DNA of 64,000 nucleotides, taken from contig NZ_SJOF01000013.1 of NCBI RefSeq assembly GCF_004331255.1, positions 1 to 64,000 on the forward strand. The letters are read 5' to 3'. Source of the DNA: Acinetobacter sp. ANC 4173. Lineage in GTDB: Bacteria > Pseudomonadota > Gammaproteobacteria > Pseudomonadales > Moraxellaceae. Shown piece by piece: positions 1 to 9,312 of the stretch (position 1 is its first letter; every line of letters starts with the position of its first letter). Made by a program: the position numbers and the translations under genes. The notes below the pieces were generated by a model. That model saw only the letters and a list, made by a program, of their open reading frames with translations, had not been told where the DNA came from and did no database searches.

Positions 1-141
1 AGTTTTTAAGTTTTTAAGTTTTTAAGTTTTTAAGTTTTTAAGTTTTTAAGTTTTTAAGTTTTTAAGTTTTTAAGTTTTTAAGTTTTTAAGTTTTTAAGTT
101 TTTAAGTTTTTAAGTTTTTAAGTTTTTAAGTTTTTAAGTTT
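1..141. repeat. Perfect 8-bp tandem repeat, at least 17.6 copies
   Basis: The unit AGTTTTTA repeats head to tail without a mismatch from the first base to position 141 and is cut by the window edge, so the true array is longer. Because 8 is not a multiple of 3 and each unit contains TAA, the array is closed in all three forward frames and cannot code for protein. It ends 142 bp before the LysR gene start. Such arrays change length by replication slippage; an effect on the downstream promoter is only inference. Confidence 0.97.
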
Positions 142-283
142 CATTTTTAGTCATTTTCCTTTACCATTCATTCGCAATTCGTTTCACCTCTCACCAGCTT
201 TTTTCATCATATTTTCTACACAAGCCTTATCGCTTATGGCATAATCAACATAATTTCATAAGTTTATTCTTGGTATTTATTTT

Positions 284-1273
284 ATGAATCTGGAGCGGGT
301 CGACCTTAATTTACTCATTTATCTTGATGTATTATTGCGTGAAAAAAATGTCACGCGCGCAGCAGAACAATTGGGCGTTACCCAACCTGCAATGAGTAAC
401 ATCTTACGTCGCCTTCGTAATCTCTTTAATGACCCTCTATTGATTCGTTCTTCCGAAGGTATGACCCCTACCGAACGTGCGCTTGAATTACAGCCACGAA
501 TTCGCGATGCGTTGTCAGACCTTTCCATGATTTTAGAACCACGTACAGAGTTCCGTCCTTATACCTCTAATCGTGTTTTTCGCATTATGACTTCTGACTA
601 TGCCGAGGCCACGTTGGTTCCTCGTTTAGTTAAAGCCTTACGCTCAGAAGCACCCAACGTCGTGTTGGACTTTTTAACTCCAAGTGACGTGTCCTATCGT
701 GATATGGAACAAGGTAAAGTCGATTTAGCCATCAACCGATTTAATGAAATTCCGCAAAGTTTCCATCAAGTTTTAGTATGGCGTGACAGTTTTTCCTGCT
801 TATTGAATGGTAAGCACCCTGCTGCATCAAATTTAAACTTAAAAAGTTATCTCGATGCGCAACATATTTGGGTGTCTAAAACAGGTATGGGTGTAGGTTT
901 TGGGGTAAATCCTGAAAAACAAGCGGGCTTAGGTTGGATTGATCAAGCATTAGAACGTATCGGGCAAAAGCGTAAAATTTCTGTCTTTACCCGCCATTAT
1001 CAAATGCCAGCACTATTAGCATCAAATGTCGATTTGATTGCAACTTTACCCACACGTATTGCGCGTCTACAAGCTAAGAGCCAACATTTACTAATCAAAG
1101 ACCCGCCGTTCTACATTCCTGAATTCGAATTAAAAATGGCATGGTGTCCTCTGTTACATCATCATCCAGCACACCGTTGGTTACGCCAGTTAATTTTATA
1201 TGTCGCTCGTCAAATGATCGAAGAAGAAAATCGTGAATTTTTATTAAATAACTCACAATTTTCACACTATTAA
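284..1273 (+). CDS. LysR-family transcriptional regulator
   Basis: A 329-residue DNA-binding regulator. Residues about 5-65 form the LysR winged helix-turn-helix (VTRAAEQLGVTQPAMSN is the recognition region), followed by an effector-binding domain of two periplasmic-binding-protein-like lobes. The pattern NLLIYLDVLLREKNVTRAAE is typical of the NodD/LeuO/NahR branch. No catabolic operon lies beside it, so its inducer and targets cannot be named. The ATG has no strong Shine-Dalgarno sequence, and the 8-bp tandem array lies just upstream of its promoter region. The next gene, on the same strand, begins 84 bp later. Family assignment is firm; the role is unknown. Confidence 0.9.
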   Translation: MNLERVDLNLLIYLDVLLREKNVTRAAEQLGVTQPAMSNILRRLRNLFNDPLLIRSSEGMTPTERALELQPRIRDALSDLSMILEPRTEFRPYTSNRVFRIMTSDYAEATLVPRLVKALRSEAPNVVLDFLTPSDVSYRDMEQGKVDLAINRFNEIPQSFHQVLVWRDSFSCLLNGKHPAASNLNLKSYLDAQHIWVSKTGMGVGFGVNPEKQAGLGWIDQALERIGQKRKISVFTRHYQMPALLASNVDLIATLPTRIARLQAKSQHLLIKDPPFYIPEFELKMAWCPLLHHHPAHRWLRQLILYVARQMIEEENREFLLNNSQFSHY

Positions 1274-1357
1274 TTAGATTTTTCTTAAATTCTTCTTTTT
1301 TAAGATTATACTGTGAGCACTTCGGGCATAATTCGATTATTCCCCTAGTGCTTTTTT

Positions 1358-2731
1358 GTGTTAAAAATATTTCATAATAATGATGATCCGCAGGTGGATT
1401 TCGTGAGTCTCTTCCAGAATATTATAATCATCGCACTTCTGATTACAGGGGCGGGATTTCTGTCTCTGACTGAAATTGCACTTGCCGGTGCGCGCAAAGT
1501 CAAATTGAAAATTCTGGCCGAAGCTGGCGAAGAGCGAGCGCAAAAAGTTTTAGATTTGCAGGAAAATTCTGCTGATTTTTTTGCAGCCTCTCAAATTGGT
1601 CTAAATGCAGTAGCAATTTTGGGCGGTATTTTAGGTGAAGGGGCTTTTCGACCTTACTTCATGAGTTTTGTGTCTCGTTTTTACTCAGGTGCTTGGGCGG
1701 AAAGTATTAGCTTTGCTCTTTCTTTTACCTTAGTCACCTCACTCTTCATTTTATTTGCCGATTTAATGCCAAAACGTTTGGCCATGATTGCACCTGAAAA
1801 AATTTCTATTGCAGTCATTAACCCCATTCAAGTCTTTATTAAAGTTTGCAAACCTTTGGCTTGGATCATTAACTCTTTAGCTAACCTACTGTTTCGTTTG
1901 TTCAAAGTGAATACAATACGTGACGACAATATCACCTTTGACGATATTTCTGCGGTCATGGATGCTGGTGCTCAAGCTGGCGTATTATTAAAGCAAGAAC
2001 ATCACTTTATTGAGAATGTACTTGAACTTGAAGAACGTAATGTTCCCTCAAGTATGACCACACGTGAAAATGTCATTTACTTTACTTTAAATGAGGCAGA
2101 GGACAGCATACGTCAAAAACTGGCTGAATATCCCTATTCAAAGTTCGTTGTCTGTAGTGAAAATATTGATGATGTGATTGGCTATGTCGATGCTAAAGAC
2201 ATTCTGGTTCGTATTCTGAATAATCAATCTTTACTGCAACTCAATGAAAGTACCATTCGTAATGTCTTAACTATTCCAGACACGCTGACCTTATCTGAGG
2301 TTCTAGATCGTTTCCGCTCAACCAAAGAAAAATTTGCAGTGGTGATCAACGAATATGCCCTAGTGGTAGGTGTCATCACGCTGTCAGATATTATGATTAC
2401 GGTCATGGGTGATTGGGTTACCCCTATTGAAGCAGAGCAACAAATTATCAAACGCGACGATAATTCATGGCTGATCGATGGCAGCACCCCAATTGAGGAT
2501 ATGAAGCACGCTCTCGAAATTGATGAAATGCCTGATGAAAAAAATTATGAGACGCTGGCTGGCTTTATGATGTACCGCTTACGTAAAATTCCACGCCCTG
2601 CAGATGTGGTACTTTTTGGTGGTTATAAATTTGAAGTAGTGGATGTTGATCATTTTAAGATTGACCAACTGCTAGTGACTCGCCTACTTCCAGAGCCAAA
2701 AGACTCAAATGACACGGAACCGCAAGAATAA
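1358..2731 (+). CDS. CNNM/CorC-type (hemolysin-family) membrane protein
   Basis: A 457-residue inner-membrane protein. It has an N-terminal DUF21 (CNNM) transmembrane domain at about 20-200 with the motif FLSLTEIALAGARK, then a CBS-domain pair at about 220-350 and a C-terminal CorC_HlyC domain at about 365-450 that ends in an acidic tail. Proteins of this family (YfjD/YtfL, CorB/CorC type) are linked to Mg2+ or Co2+ export and sometimes to cadaverine or pH homeostasis; the older hemolysin label is historical. The start is a GTG with a poor ribosome site. An in-frame GTG at 1394, giving MDFVSLFQN, is equally plausible. A strong terminator follows at 2755. Confidence 0.87.
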   Translation: MLKIFHNNDDPQVDFVSLFQNIIIIALLITGAGFLSLTEIALAGARKVKLKILAEAGEERAQKVLDLQENSADFFAASQIGLNAVAILGGILGEGAFRPYFMSFVSRFYSGAWAESISFALSFTLVTSLFILFADLMPKRLAMIAPEKISIAVINPIQVFIKVCKPLAWIINSLANLLFRLFKVNTIRDDNITFDDISAVMDAGAQAGVLLKQEHHFIENVLELEERNVPSSMTTRENVIYFTLNEAEDSIRQKLAEYPYSKFVVCSENIDDVIGYVDAKDILVRILNNQSLLQLNESTIRNVLTIPDTLTLSEVLDRFRSTKEKFAVVINEYALVVGVITLSDIMITVMGDWVTPIEAEQQIIKRDDNSWLIDGSTPIEDMKHALEIDEMPDEKNYETLAGFMMYRLRKIPRPADVVLFGGYKFEVVDVDHFKIDQLLVTRLLPEPKDSNDTEPQE

Positions 2732-2754
2732 AGGTTAGCTAGGTCTTACTTTCT

Positions 2755-2784
2755 AAGCCTTGCACATCATGCAAGGCTTTTTTT
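2755..2784 (+). terminator. Rho-independent terminator after the CNNM gene
   Basis: The stem AAGCCTTGCA/TGCAAGGCTT closes a five-base loop and runs directly into a T tract, 23 bp after the stop codon. Confidence 0.9.
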
Positions 2785-2960
2785 GCACCCAATCCATACC
2801 AATTTTGTACTCTGACATACTTTATCGATATATATTATTTATTAGAAAAATAGAATAAAAAATACCATTTGTTAAATAATCTTTAAAAATCACCATTACT
2901 TGAATACTATCAATTTCACTCAAATATTAAATAAAACTATCACACTCAAAGGACTGATCC

Positions 2961-4301
2961 ATGCTGACTATCTTAGGCTTGGGCATGATTATTTGCTTTA
3001 TGTATTTAATCATGTCCAAGCGTTTGAGCGCTCTTGTCGCTTTAACTTTAATTCCAATTCTTTTTGCATTAATTACGTATGCTTTAAGCTTCTTTGTTGA
3101 CAGTCTAGCAGGATTTAATATTTCAGAATTAGGCAACATGATGATGGAGGGGATTAAGAAACTTGCCCCGACGGGTGTCATGCTGTTATTCGCTATTCTT
3201 TATTTTGCCATCATGATTGATACAGGCTTGTTTGATCCATCTGTGAAATGGATTTTAAAACAAGTCAAAGGCGACCCTCTGAAAGTAACTTTAGGGACAA
3301 TCACATTAACCTTGATTGTGTCATTAGATGGTGATGGTTCAACGACTTATATGATCTGTGTTGCTGCGATGCTACCACTGTATAAACGTATTGGCATGAG
3401 CCCTTTGATTATGGCGTGCTTAATGATGCTTGCCAGCGGCATCATGAATTTAACTCCATGGGGTGGACCAACGGCGCGTGCTGCAACTGCACTACACGTA
3501 GACCCGAATGATGTATTCGTACCCATGCTATTTCCAATGTTTGTCGCAATTATCTGGTTATACTTCTTAGGTTTTATGTATGGTCGCATGGAACGTAAAC
3601 GTATTGGGATCGTCGAATTAGATATTAGTCATGGAGATAGCATTCAAATCTCTCAAGTCCCTGAAGCAAACCGTCATCATCTGCGTGTATTTAATGCGGT
3701 GTTAACTCTGGGACTCATGTTTGCCTTAATCATGGGTATTTTACCTGCACCAATTTTGTTTATGGTCGCATTGTGTATTGCGCTGATTGTGAATTATCCA
3801 GATTTAGATATGCAAAAGCGTTTAGTTGGCAATCACTCTGCAAGTGCATTGGCGGTGGTCGGTATTATTTTTGCCGCAGGTATATTTACAGGTATTCTTT
3901 CAGGCACTGGCATGGTCGATGCTATGTCCAAACAATTGGTAGCAATTATTCCTCCAAGCATGGGACCTTATCTAGCACCCATCACTGCTGTGATTAGTAT
4001 GCCGCTCACCTTCTTTATGTCAAATGATGCCTTCTATTTTGGTGTACTACCCGTATTGTCCGAAGCCGCTGGGCATTATGGCATTAGCCCTGCAGAAATG
4101 GCTCGCGCTGCAATTGTTGGACAACCTGTACATCTATTATCCCCTTTGGTTCCATCGACTTATTTATTGTGCGGACTTGCAGGAATCAATTTTGGCGAAC
4201 ACCAAGAGTTCACAATTAAGTGGGCTGTTATTACTTGCTTAGTTATGTTGGTCACTGCTGTAATTTTTGGAATCTTTCCACTTTATTCAACACTTGGATA
4301 A
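2961..4301 (+). CDS. CitMHS-family citrate/metal-citrate transporter
   Basis: A 446-residue polytopic permease with about twelve hydrophobic segments. The conserved SLDGDGSTTYMICVAAMLPLY and NLTPWGGPTARAATAL stretches and the FFMSNDAFYFGVLPVL region mark the CitMHS family, proton symporters for citrate complexed to Mg2+ or Ca2+ (Bacillus CitM/CitH are the studied members). The ATG is preceded by AAAGGA. It stands alone between two terminators, with no citrate lyase or two-component system nearby, so imported citrate would feed the TCA cycle. The exact metal complex cannot be predicted. Confidence 0.9.
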   Translation: MLTILGLGMIICFMYLIMSKRLSALVALTLIPILFALITYALSFFVDSLAGFNISELGNMMMEGIKKLAPTGVMLLFAILYFAIMIDTGLFDPSVKWILKQVKGDPLKVTLGTITLTLIVSLDGDGSTTYMICVAAMLPLYKRIGMSPLIMACLMMLASGIMNLTPWGGPTARAATALHVDPNDVFVPMLFPMFVAIIWLYFLGFMYGRMERKRIGIVELDISHGDSIQISQVPEANRHHLRVFNAVLTLGLMFALIMGILPAPILFMVALCIALIVNYPDLDMQKRLVGNHSASALAVVGIIFAAGIFTGILSGTGMVDAMSKQLVAIIPPSMGPYLAPITAVISMPLTFFMSNDAFYFGVLPVLSEAAGHYGISPAEMARAAIVGQPVHLLSPLVPSTYLLCGLAGINFGEHQEFTIKWAVITCLVMLVTAVIFGIFPLYSTLG

Positions 4302-4312
4302 AAACTGCTAAT

Positions 4313-4342
4313 AAAAAAGAGCATCTCATGGTGCTCTTTTTT
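4313..4342. terminator. Bidirectional terminator between convergent genes
   Basis: The stem AAAAAAGAGCA/TGCTCTTTTTT has A and T tracts on its two sides and lies between the convergent citrate transporter gene and the gene at 4365, so it can serve both strands. Confidence 0.88.
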
Positions 4343-4364
4343 ATTTTCATTGCGCATTAAAAGA

Positions 4365-4871
4365 TTAATACTTTTCTAATAAAGCCTCTAAAACAGCTTG
4401 ATAGTGAATCAAAATGTCATCTTCTAGAATTTTGTAGGCATTGTCGAACTGCACCATTGGCCAACCCTGTTTCCAGAATGGGAAAATATTATGCAAATCT
4501 TCTGTCACCATCGCTTCTTCACGGGTAATTGCTTGTGCAATTTGCGCCAGAACTTGTGCTGTTTCAGCACCATCAATGGCTAAATAATCAATCCCTTGCG
4601 CTTTTAAAATACGAATACGGTCTTTTTTATAACGAATTTTTTTTGCTTGAGTTGAGTTCAAATGTAACGCCAATGTTACCGCTTCAACAAATTTCTCTTC
4701 AAAAGATTGATGTAATGCTACTAAAGCCTGTTTATGTGCTTCCTGACGTCCAGCCTTGCCTCCATCACGAATGATTTGATTGGCTTCAACATTGAGCTTA
4801 TCGTTTTTCATAGATTTTAAGATGTCTAAAATTTCGATATCACTTAATTGCTCAGGAGATTGTTCAGTCAT
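4365..4871 (-). CDS. Conserved hypothetical protein, 168 aa
   Basis: A soluble, charged, mostly helical protein with no signal peptide or membrane segment. I recognise no domain. The N-terminal 50 residues (MTEQSPEQLSDIEILDILKSM onward) look like a helical bundle. The middle contains a basic stretch KKIRYKKDRIRILKA at about 97-111, and the C-terminus has an aromatic patch (FPFWKQGWPMVQF). The ATG is supported by codon use across the whole frame and by a weak GAGCAG upstream. It is monocistronic, ending at the shared terminator at 4313. The gene looks real; the function is unknown. Confidence 0.75.
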   Translation of the reverse strand: MTEQSPEQLSDIEILDILKSMKNDKLNVEANQIIRDGGKAGRQEAHKQALVALHQSFEEKFVEAVTLALHLNSTQAKKIRYKKDRIRILKAQGIDYLAIDGAETAQVLAQIAQAITREEAMVTEDLHNIFPFWKQGWPMVQFDNAYKILEDDILIHYQAVLEALLEKY

Positions 4872-5030
4872 GCACTGCTCATTTACATTAAAAGGAATCT
4901 ACTATTCTCTCATATTTCCAACATAAAGAGCAGTCTTTACTTCATGCGTAGGTATGAACATGAAGAGAAGCTTCAATATATGCGTATTACAGAATATTCA
5001 AGCTTACTTCATGATCAATAACTCAATAGG

Positions 5031-6023
5031 TTAAATCACTTCAACCACAATTTTACCAATATGCTCACCTGTATCCATAGCACGATGTGCATCTTGAATT
5101 TGGTCAAATTTAAAAGTTTTATAGATCATTGGAATGCATTGACCTTGCTCTAACAACGGCCAAACATGCTCTTGCAAACCTTGGCGAATTTCTGCTTTTT
5201 CGGCCGTATTACGCGCACGCATGGTCGAGCCTGTAATCGTCAAACGCTTCATCATAATTTGACCGAGCTTAACCTCTTTGGCTTTTGCCCCTCCCAGAAA
5301 CGCAATGTAGACCAAACGACCATCTTTACGTAATAAGTTCAGGTTTTGTTCTAGATACGGTGCACCCACAATATCTAAAATAACATCAACCCCAGCTTGT
5401 GCTGTTTTTTCCAGAATATAACTTTCGAAATTTTGCGTTTTATAATTAATTGCATCCGTTAAGTGAGCAATGGCGTGAACTTTTTCATCTGAGCCAACCG
5501 TTGCAAAGGTTTTAAGCCCCAGTGCATTACACAGCATTAATGCTGTGGTACCAATACCACTTGTGCCACCATGAATCAGCACCGTTTCTCCTGCTTTGGC
5601 TTTCCCCATTTGAAATACATTGGCCCATACCGTAAAAAATGTTTCTGGAATTGCCGCAGCCTGCACATAGCTTAAGCCTGTTGGAATGTTTAAAGTTTGG
5701 CTTTCAGGGATAACACAATATTCGGCATAACCACCACCATTGGTTAAACCACACACCTGATCACCGACTTTAAACTTCTGCACTGCGGAACCGACTGCAA
5801 CGACTTCACCTGCAACTTCCAAACCCGGTACAGGAGTCACACCTTTTGGCATCGGATATAAACCTTGACGCTGTAAAATATCTGGACGATTTAATCCAAA
5901 AGCATGTACCTGAACCAAAACTTCGTCGGCTTTAGGTTCTGGCACATCAGTTTGCTCAATGGCTAATTTTTCTGGTCCACCTACTTCGGTAATCACTACC
6001 TGATGCATCATTGGATTTGTCAT
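5031..6023 (-). CDS. NAD(P)H-quinone oxidoreductase, medium-chain dehydrogenase family
   Basis: A 330-residue zinc-independent MDR-family enzyme. It has an N-terminal GroES-like domain at about 25-130 and a Rossmann domain with the nucleotide-binding motif HGGTSGIGTTALML at about 151-164. The motif GLNRPDILQRQGLYP and the overall length match the PIG3/TP53I3-type quinone oxidoreductases, which reduce quinones with NADPH. The zinc ligands of true alcohol dehydrogenases are absent. The ATG has a good AAGGAAAAG ribosome site. It is monocistronic. Its physiological substrate cannot be read from sequence. Confidence 0.87.
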   Translation of the reverse strand: MTNPMMHQVVITEVGGPEKLAIEQTDVPEPKADEVLVQVHAFGLNRPDILQRQGLYPMPKGVTPVPGLEVAGEVVAVGSAVQKFKVGDQVCGLTNGGGYAEYCVIPESQTLNIPTGLSYVQAAAIPETFFTVWANVFQMGKAKAGETVLIHGGTSGIGTTALMLCNALGLKTFATVGSDEKVHAIAHLTDAINYKTQNFESYILEKTAQAGVDVILDIVGAPYLEQNLNLLRKDGRLVYIAFLGGAKAKEVKLGQIMMKRLTITGSTMRARNTAEKAEIRQGLQEHVWPLLEQGQCIPMIYKTFKFDQIQDAHRAMDTGEHIGKIVVEVI

Positions 6024-6134
6024 GACTTTTCCTTATATTGCTTTATATTCTCACGCTGTATTTGACCACAAACATTTAAATGAATGAAGTAAAACGTCCT
6101 CATCAATTCGCTTAATGTCGTTGACTCTAGCCAT

Positions 6135-6171
6135 AAAAAAAGCCCCTTTTCAGGAGCTTTTTTTAAAATAT
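6135..6171 (-). terminator. Terminator region between protease and oxidoreductase genes
   Basis: AAAAAAAGCCCC and GGAGCTTTTTTT form a stem with one mismatch and T tracts on both sides. It lies just after the stop codon of the DegS-like gene position on the left strand and upstream of the oxidoreductase; the run of T on the reverse strand fits termination of the protease transcript. Confidence 0.7.
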
Positions 6172-7353
6172 TTATCTTTTCGGTAACGGAATATATTGTG
6201 AATCCGAATTTTGAACTTTACGTTCGCCAACCACTACATCCAAACTTAATGGTTTACCCCCACGTTCGACTTGAATTTTGATGGTACTGTTCGGTGCCTG
6301 TAGTGCCACATAATTAATCAAATGCGATGCCGAGGTAATTTTTTCCTCATTCACTTGAGTAATTTTATCGCCTTTTAATAGTCCTGCTTGAGCTGCTGGC
6401 CCATTTTTCAGCACGTCTGCAACAACCACACCCGCTTGTTTCGGTTCAATAATATTTTCTTGCTGTACAGGCATTAAACTAATACCCAACCAACCACGAA
6501 CCACACGACCATCTTTCAAAATTGAATTAAGCACTTGCTGACAGATTTTTGCAGGAATCGCAAAACCTATCCCCAGTGAGCCACCTGATTGTGAGAAAAT
6601 AGCAGTATTGACCCCAATTAAATTGCCTGCCACATCAATCAAGGCTCCCCCTGAGTTACCAGGATTAATCGCTGCATCTGTTTGAATAAAGTCTTCATAA
6701 GTATTAATGCCTAAATCTGAACGCCCTGTCGCAGAGATAATCCCTTGCGTTACAGTTTGACCGACACCAAATGGATTACCAATCGCTAGGACCACATCCC
6801 CCACTTCATTGCCACTCAGCTTAAAGGGTAATACTGGCAATTTATCTAACTCAATTTTAATCACAGCTAAATCAGTATCAGGATCTGTACCAATAATTTT
6901 TGCTGCAGCACGTCGACCATCTTGTAGTGCAACAATAATTTGATCAGCCTGAGAAACCACATGATTATTCGTCAAAATATAACCATCTGGGTGAACAATC
7001 ACCCCAGAACCCAGACTATTTTCATTTTGTTCAGGATTTAATTGCTCTGGAATTTGGTTACCAAAAAACTCTCTAAATGCTGGATCATTCATGAGGGGGT
7101 GATCAAGTTGTTTGACTTTCTGTGTGGTAAAAATATTGACCACCGCTGGTGCAGCAACTTTTACCGCAGCACGATAAGATACGACCCCACCCGTTCTAGA
7201 AGTATCGATCAGTGGTTCAACTTTTTCAGCAGGCATTTTTACGCCATCGGGAGCAACAGGCGCTTTTGGTTTTTGGTTTTGTTGCCATGCAATAAAACCG
7301 ATAATGACAATAATGAGTAACACCCAAGGTAACCATGTAAAGGTCCGGCGCAC
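6172..7353 (-). CDS. DegS/HtrA-type membrane-anchored serine protease
   Basis: A 393-residue S1C (HtrA) protease of the envelope stress system. A single uncleaved N-terminal segment (residues 8-23) anchors it in the inner membrane with the protease in the periplasm. The trypsin-like triad is visible as H131 (LTNNHVV), D161 (DTDLAV) and S234 (NPGNSGGAL). One PDZ domain follows at about 285-380. One PDZ plus a membrane anchor is the DegS plan, rather than DegP with two PDZ domains. DegS cleaves the anti-sigma factor RseA; whether this one does is inference. The start is GTG with AGAGGA upstream. Monocistronic. Confidence 0.93.
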   Translation of the reverse strand: MRRTFTWLPWVLLIIVIIGFIAWQQNQKPKAPVAPDGVKMPAEKVEPLIDTSRTGGVVSYRAAVKVAAPAVVNIFTTQKVKQLDHPLMNDPAFREFFGNQIPEQLNPEQNENSLGSGVIVHPDGYILTNNHVVSQADQIIVALQDGRRAAAKIIGTDPDTDLAVIKIELDKLPVLPFKLSGNEVGDVVLAIGNPFGVGQTVTQGIISATGRSDLGINTYEDFIQTDAAINPGNSGGALIDVAGNLIGVNTAIFSQSGGSLGIGFAIPAKICQQVLNSILKDGRVVRGWLGISLMPVQQENIIEPKQAGVVVADVLKNGPAAQAGLLKGDKITQVNEEKITSASHLINYVALQAPNSTIKIQVERGGKPLSLDVVVGERKVQNSDSQYIPLPKR

Positions 7354-7520
7354 GTTTCTATCCTCTTAAAATGTTTTAATTTATTAATAACGAAGAATTT
7401 ATATTTATTGTAAAGGCAAATACAGTTCGATACACAAAATTCATGCAAGAGTTTTGTGATGCTTTAGTTACAATTGAAACTATGTTTTGATGATATTAAT
7501 TCGTAACTTAAGAGATTTTT

Positions 7521-8279
7521 ATGGCGACCCTGCAAGAAATTTTACACTGGTGTAATGACACGTTAAAAACTCAAGAGTTTAAAGACTATGCGCCCAATGG
7601 TTTACAAATTGAAGGACGCTCTGAAGTTAAAAAAATTCTCTGTGCCGTCACGGCATCTCAAGAGGCAATTGATGCTGCGATTGCACAGCAAGCTGATCTA
7701 CTTTTAGTGCATCATGGTTATTTTTGGAAAGGTGAACCCTACCCCATTACGGGTATGCGCGGTAAACGCATTAAATCATTGATCAAAAATGATATTTCAT
7801 TGGTGGCTTATCACCTACCTTTAGATTCACACCCAATACTCGGCAATAATGCTGCAATTGCTGAAATTTTAGAACTGGAACATATTGAGGCTTTAGATGC
7901 TTCAGAACGCCATCCTATCGGCAATATTGGTTATTTAAAGCAAGCGCTTTCTCCTGAAGTGTTTAAGCAGCTACTTACAGAACGCTTAGGCTTTCAAACC
8001 ATTCATTTAAATGCTGATAAAAAATCCATTCAAAAAGTGGGCTTCTGTACAGGTGCAGCGCAAGACTTTATTGGCAAAGCTGCTGAACAACTTTGTGATG
8101 CCTACATATCTGGAGAAGTCAGCGAACGAACGTATTATGAAGCCAAAGAATTGGATGTACATTACTACGCTTGTGGACATCATGCGACCGAACGCTATGG
8201 TGTACAACGCTTAGGTCAAGCTATTTCAGAACAGTTTAATCTTGAGTATAGTTATTTCGAATTAAACAATCCGATTTAA
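7521..8279 (+). CDS. Nif3-like dinuclear metal-centre protein
   Basis: A 252-residue member of the Nif3/YbgI (DUF34) family, which forms toroidal hexamers with two metals per subunit. The recognisable blocks are FKDYAPNGLQIEGR near residue 20, LLLVHHGYFWKG with metal-binding histidines near 66, VAYHLPLDSHP near 97, and the C-terminal GHHATERYGVQRLG. Proposed roles include GTP cyclohydrolase-like or DNA-binding activity, but none is established for this branch. The ATG follows AAGAGA. It is divergent from the DegS-like gene with about 170 bp between. Confidence 0.92.
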   Translation: MATLQEILHWCNDTLKTQEFKDYAPNGLQIEGRSEVKKILCAVTASQEAIDAAIAQQADLLLVHHGYFWKGEPYPITGMRGKRIKSLIKNDISLVAYHLPLDSHPILGNNAAIAEILELEHIEALDASERHPIGNIGYLKQALSPEVFKQLLTERLGFQTIHLNADKKSIQKVGFCTGAAQDFIGKAAEQLCDAYISGEVSERTYYEAKELDVHYYACGHHATERYGVQRLGQAISEQFNLEYSYFELNNPI

Positions 8280-8458
8280 TTTTGGTTTGGTAAATTTTCC
8301 TTACTTAAAATATGGATTTAAAGTATTTTTTATATACGTATAAATTCGAGCTTTATTCTGTATTGTTATTTAAAAGTATTGCGCAAATTTAGCCTAGAAT
8401 CCATTACAATAGTGCCACTTAAATGTCAAAACCCAGCAAAATGCAAGGAATTGAAATC

Positions 8459-9085
8459 ATGACAACGATCACTTTACCAGCACTTCCATATGGCTATGAA
8501 GATCTTGCTCCTCATATCAGCAAAGAAACTTTAGAATACCATCACGACAAACACCACAATACTTATGTTGTTAACTTAAACAACTTAATCAAAGGCACTG
8601 ACCTTGAAGGTAAAACTTTAGAAGAAATCATCCAAGCTTCTGCTGGTGATGCAGCTAAAGTAGGTGTTTTCAACAATGCAGCTCAAGTTTGGAACCACAC
8701 GTTCTACTGGAACTGTATGGCTAAAAACGGTGGCGGTAAAGCAACTGGCGCATTAGCAGCAAAAATTGATGAAACTTTTGGTTCATACGAAAAATTTGCT
8801 GAAGAATTTGCTGCTGCAGCAACAACTCAGTTCGGTTCAGGCTGGGCTTGGTTAGTGGCTGACGAAGTAAATGGCGCACTTTCTATTATGAAAACTGCAA
8901 ATGCAGATACTCCACTTGCTCACGGTAAAGTTGCAGTATTAACCATTGACGTTTGGGAACATGCTTACTACATCGATTTCCGCAATGCTCGTCCTAAATA
9001 CATCACAACTTTCCTAGAAAGCTTAGTGAACTGGGACTATGCAAATGCTAAATATGCAGGTCAAGCTGCTGGTGTTGAAAAATAA
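8459..9085 (+). CDS. sodB: Iron superoxide dismutase
   Basis: A 208-residue cytoplasmic superoxide dismutase converting superoxide to H2O2 and O2. Fe ligands can be placed at H28 in EYHHDKHH, the histidine of AAQVWNHTFYW, and the Asp and His of DVWEHAYYIDFRN. The glutamine in NNAAQVWNH and the absence of the MnSOD pattern around that histidine point to the Fe type. I chose the ATG at 8459 because it has AAGGAA eight bases upstream and matches the family N-terminus; an in-frame ATG at 8423 would add an atypical extension. A terminator follows at once. Confidence 0.96.
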   Translation: MTTITLPALPYGYEDLAPHISKETLEYHHDKHHNTYVVNLNNLIKGTDLEGKTLEEIIQASAGDAAKVGVFNNAAQVWNHTFYWNCMAKNGGGKATGALAAKIDETFGSYEKFAEEFAAAATTQFGSGWAWLVADEVNGALSIMKTANADTPLAHGKVAVLTIDVWEHAYYIDFRNARPKYITTFLESLVNWDYANAKYAGQAAGVEK

Positions 9086-9102
9086 TTTTTATTTTTCTGC
9101 AT

Positions 9103-9131
9103 AAAAAATCACCCTTTACGGGTGATTTTTT
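9103..9131 (+). terminator. Rho-independent terminator of sodB
   Basis: AATCACCC and GGGTGATT pair around a short loop and are followed by a T tract, 17 bp past the sodB stop. Confidence 0.9.
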
Positions 9132-9192
9132 CATTTTTAGGCTTTAACTGAATAATTATAAATCAAATAAAACAATTATCTTCAGGAACGGG

Positions 9193-9221
9193 TTGACGAC
9201 TCCCACTTTCATCCCTAAAAT
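9193..9221 (+). promoter_or_regulatory. Sigma-70 promoter of the first tRNA-Asn pair
   Basis: TTGACG at 9193-9198 and TAAAAT at 9216-9221 are separated by exactly 17 bp. Expected transcription start is about 9228, five bases before the tRNA. The same arrangement recurs before the third tRNA. Confidence 0.85.
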
Positions 9222-9232
9222 GCGCATCAGAT

Positions 9233-9308
9233 TCTCCAATAGCTCAGTCGGTAGAGCGACGGACTGTTAATCCGCAGGTCCCTGGTTCGAGCCCAGGTTG
9301 GAGAGCCA
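9233..9308 (+). tRNA. tRNA-Asn (anticodon GTT), copy 1
   Basis: A complete 76-nt cloverleaf with encoded CCA. The acceptor arm TCTCCAA pairs with TTGGAGA, the discriminator base is G, the D-arm is AGCTCAGTCGGTAGAGCG, the anticodon loop CTGTTAATC gives GTT, and the T-arm is CCTGGTTCGAGCCCAGG. Only four bases separate it from copy 2. Confidence 0.97.
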
Positions 9309-9312
9309 CTAT

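Noticed and set aside
1..141. CRISPR or other spacer array
   Set aside because: Units are contiguous 8-mers with no spacers.
2900..3100. Short frame overlapping the start of the citrate transporter gene
   Set aside because: It runs in another frame through the start of a well-supported transporter gene and has no similarity of its own.
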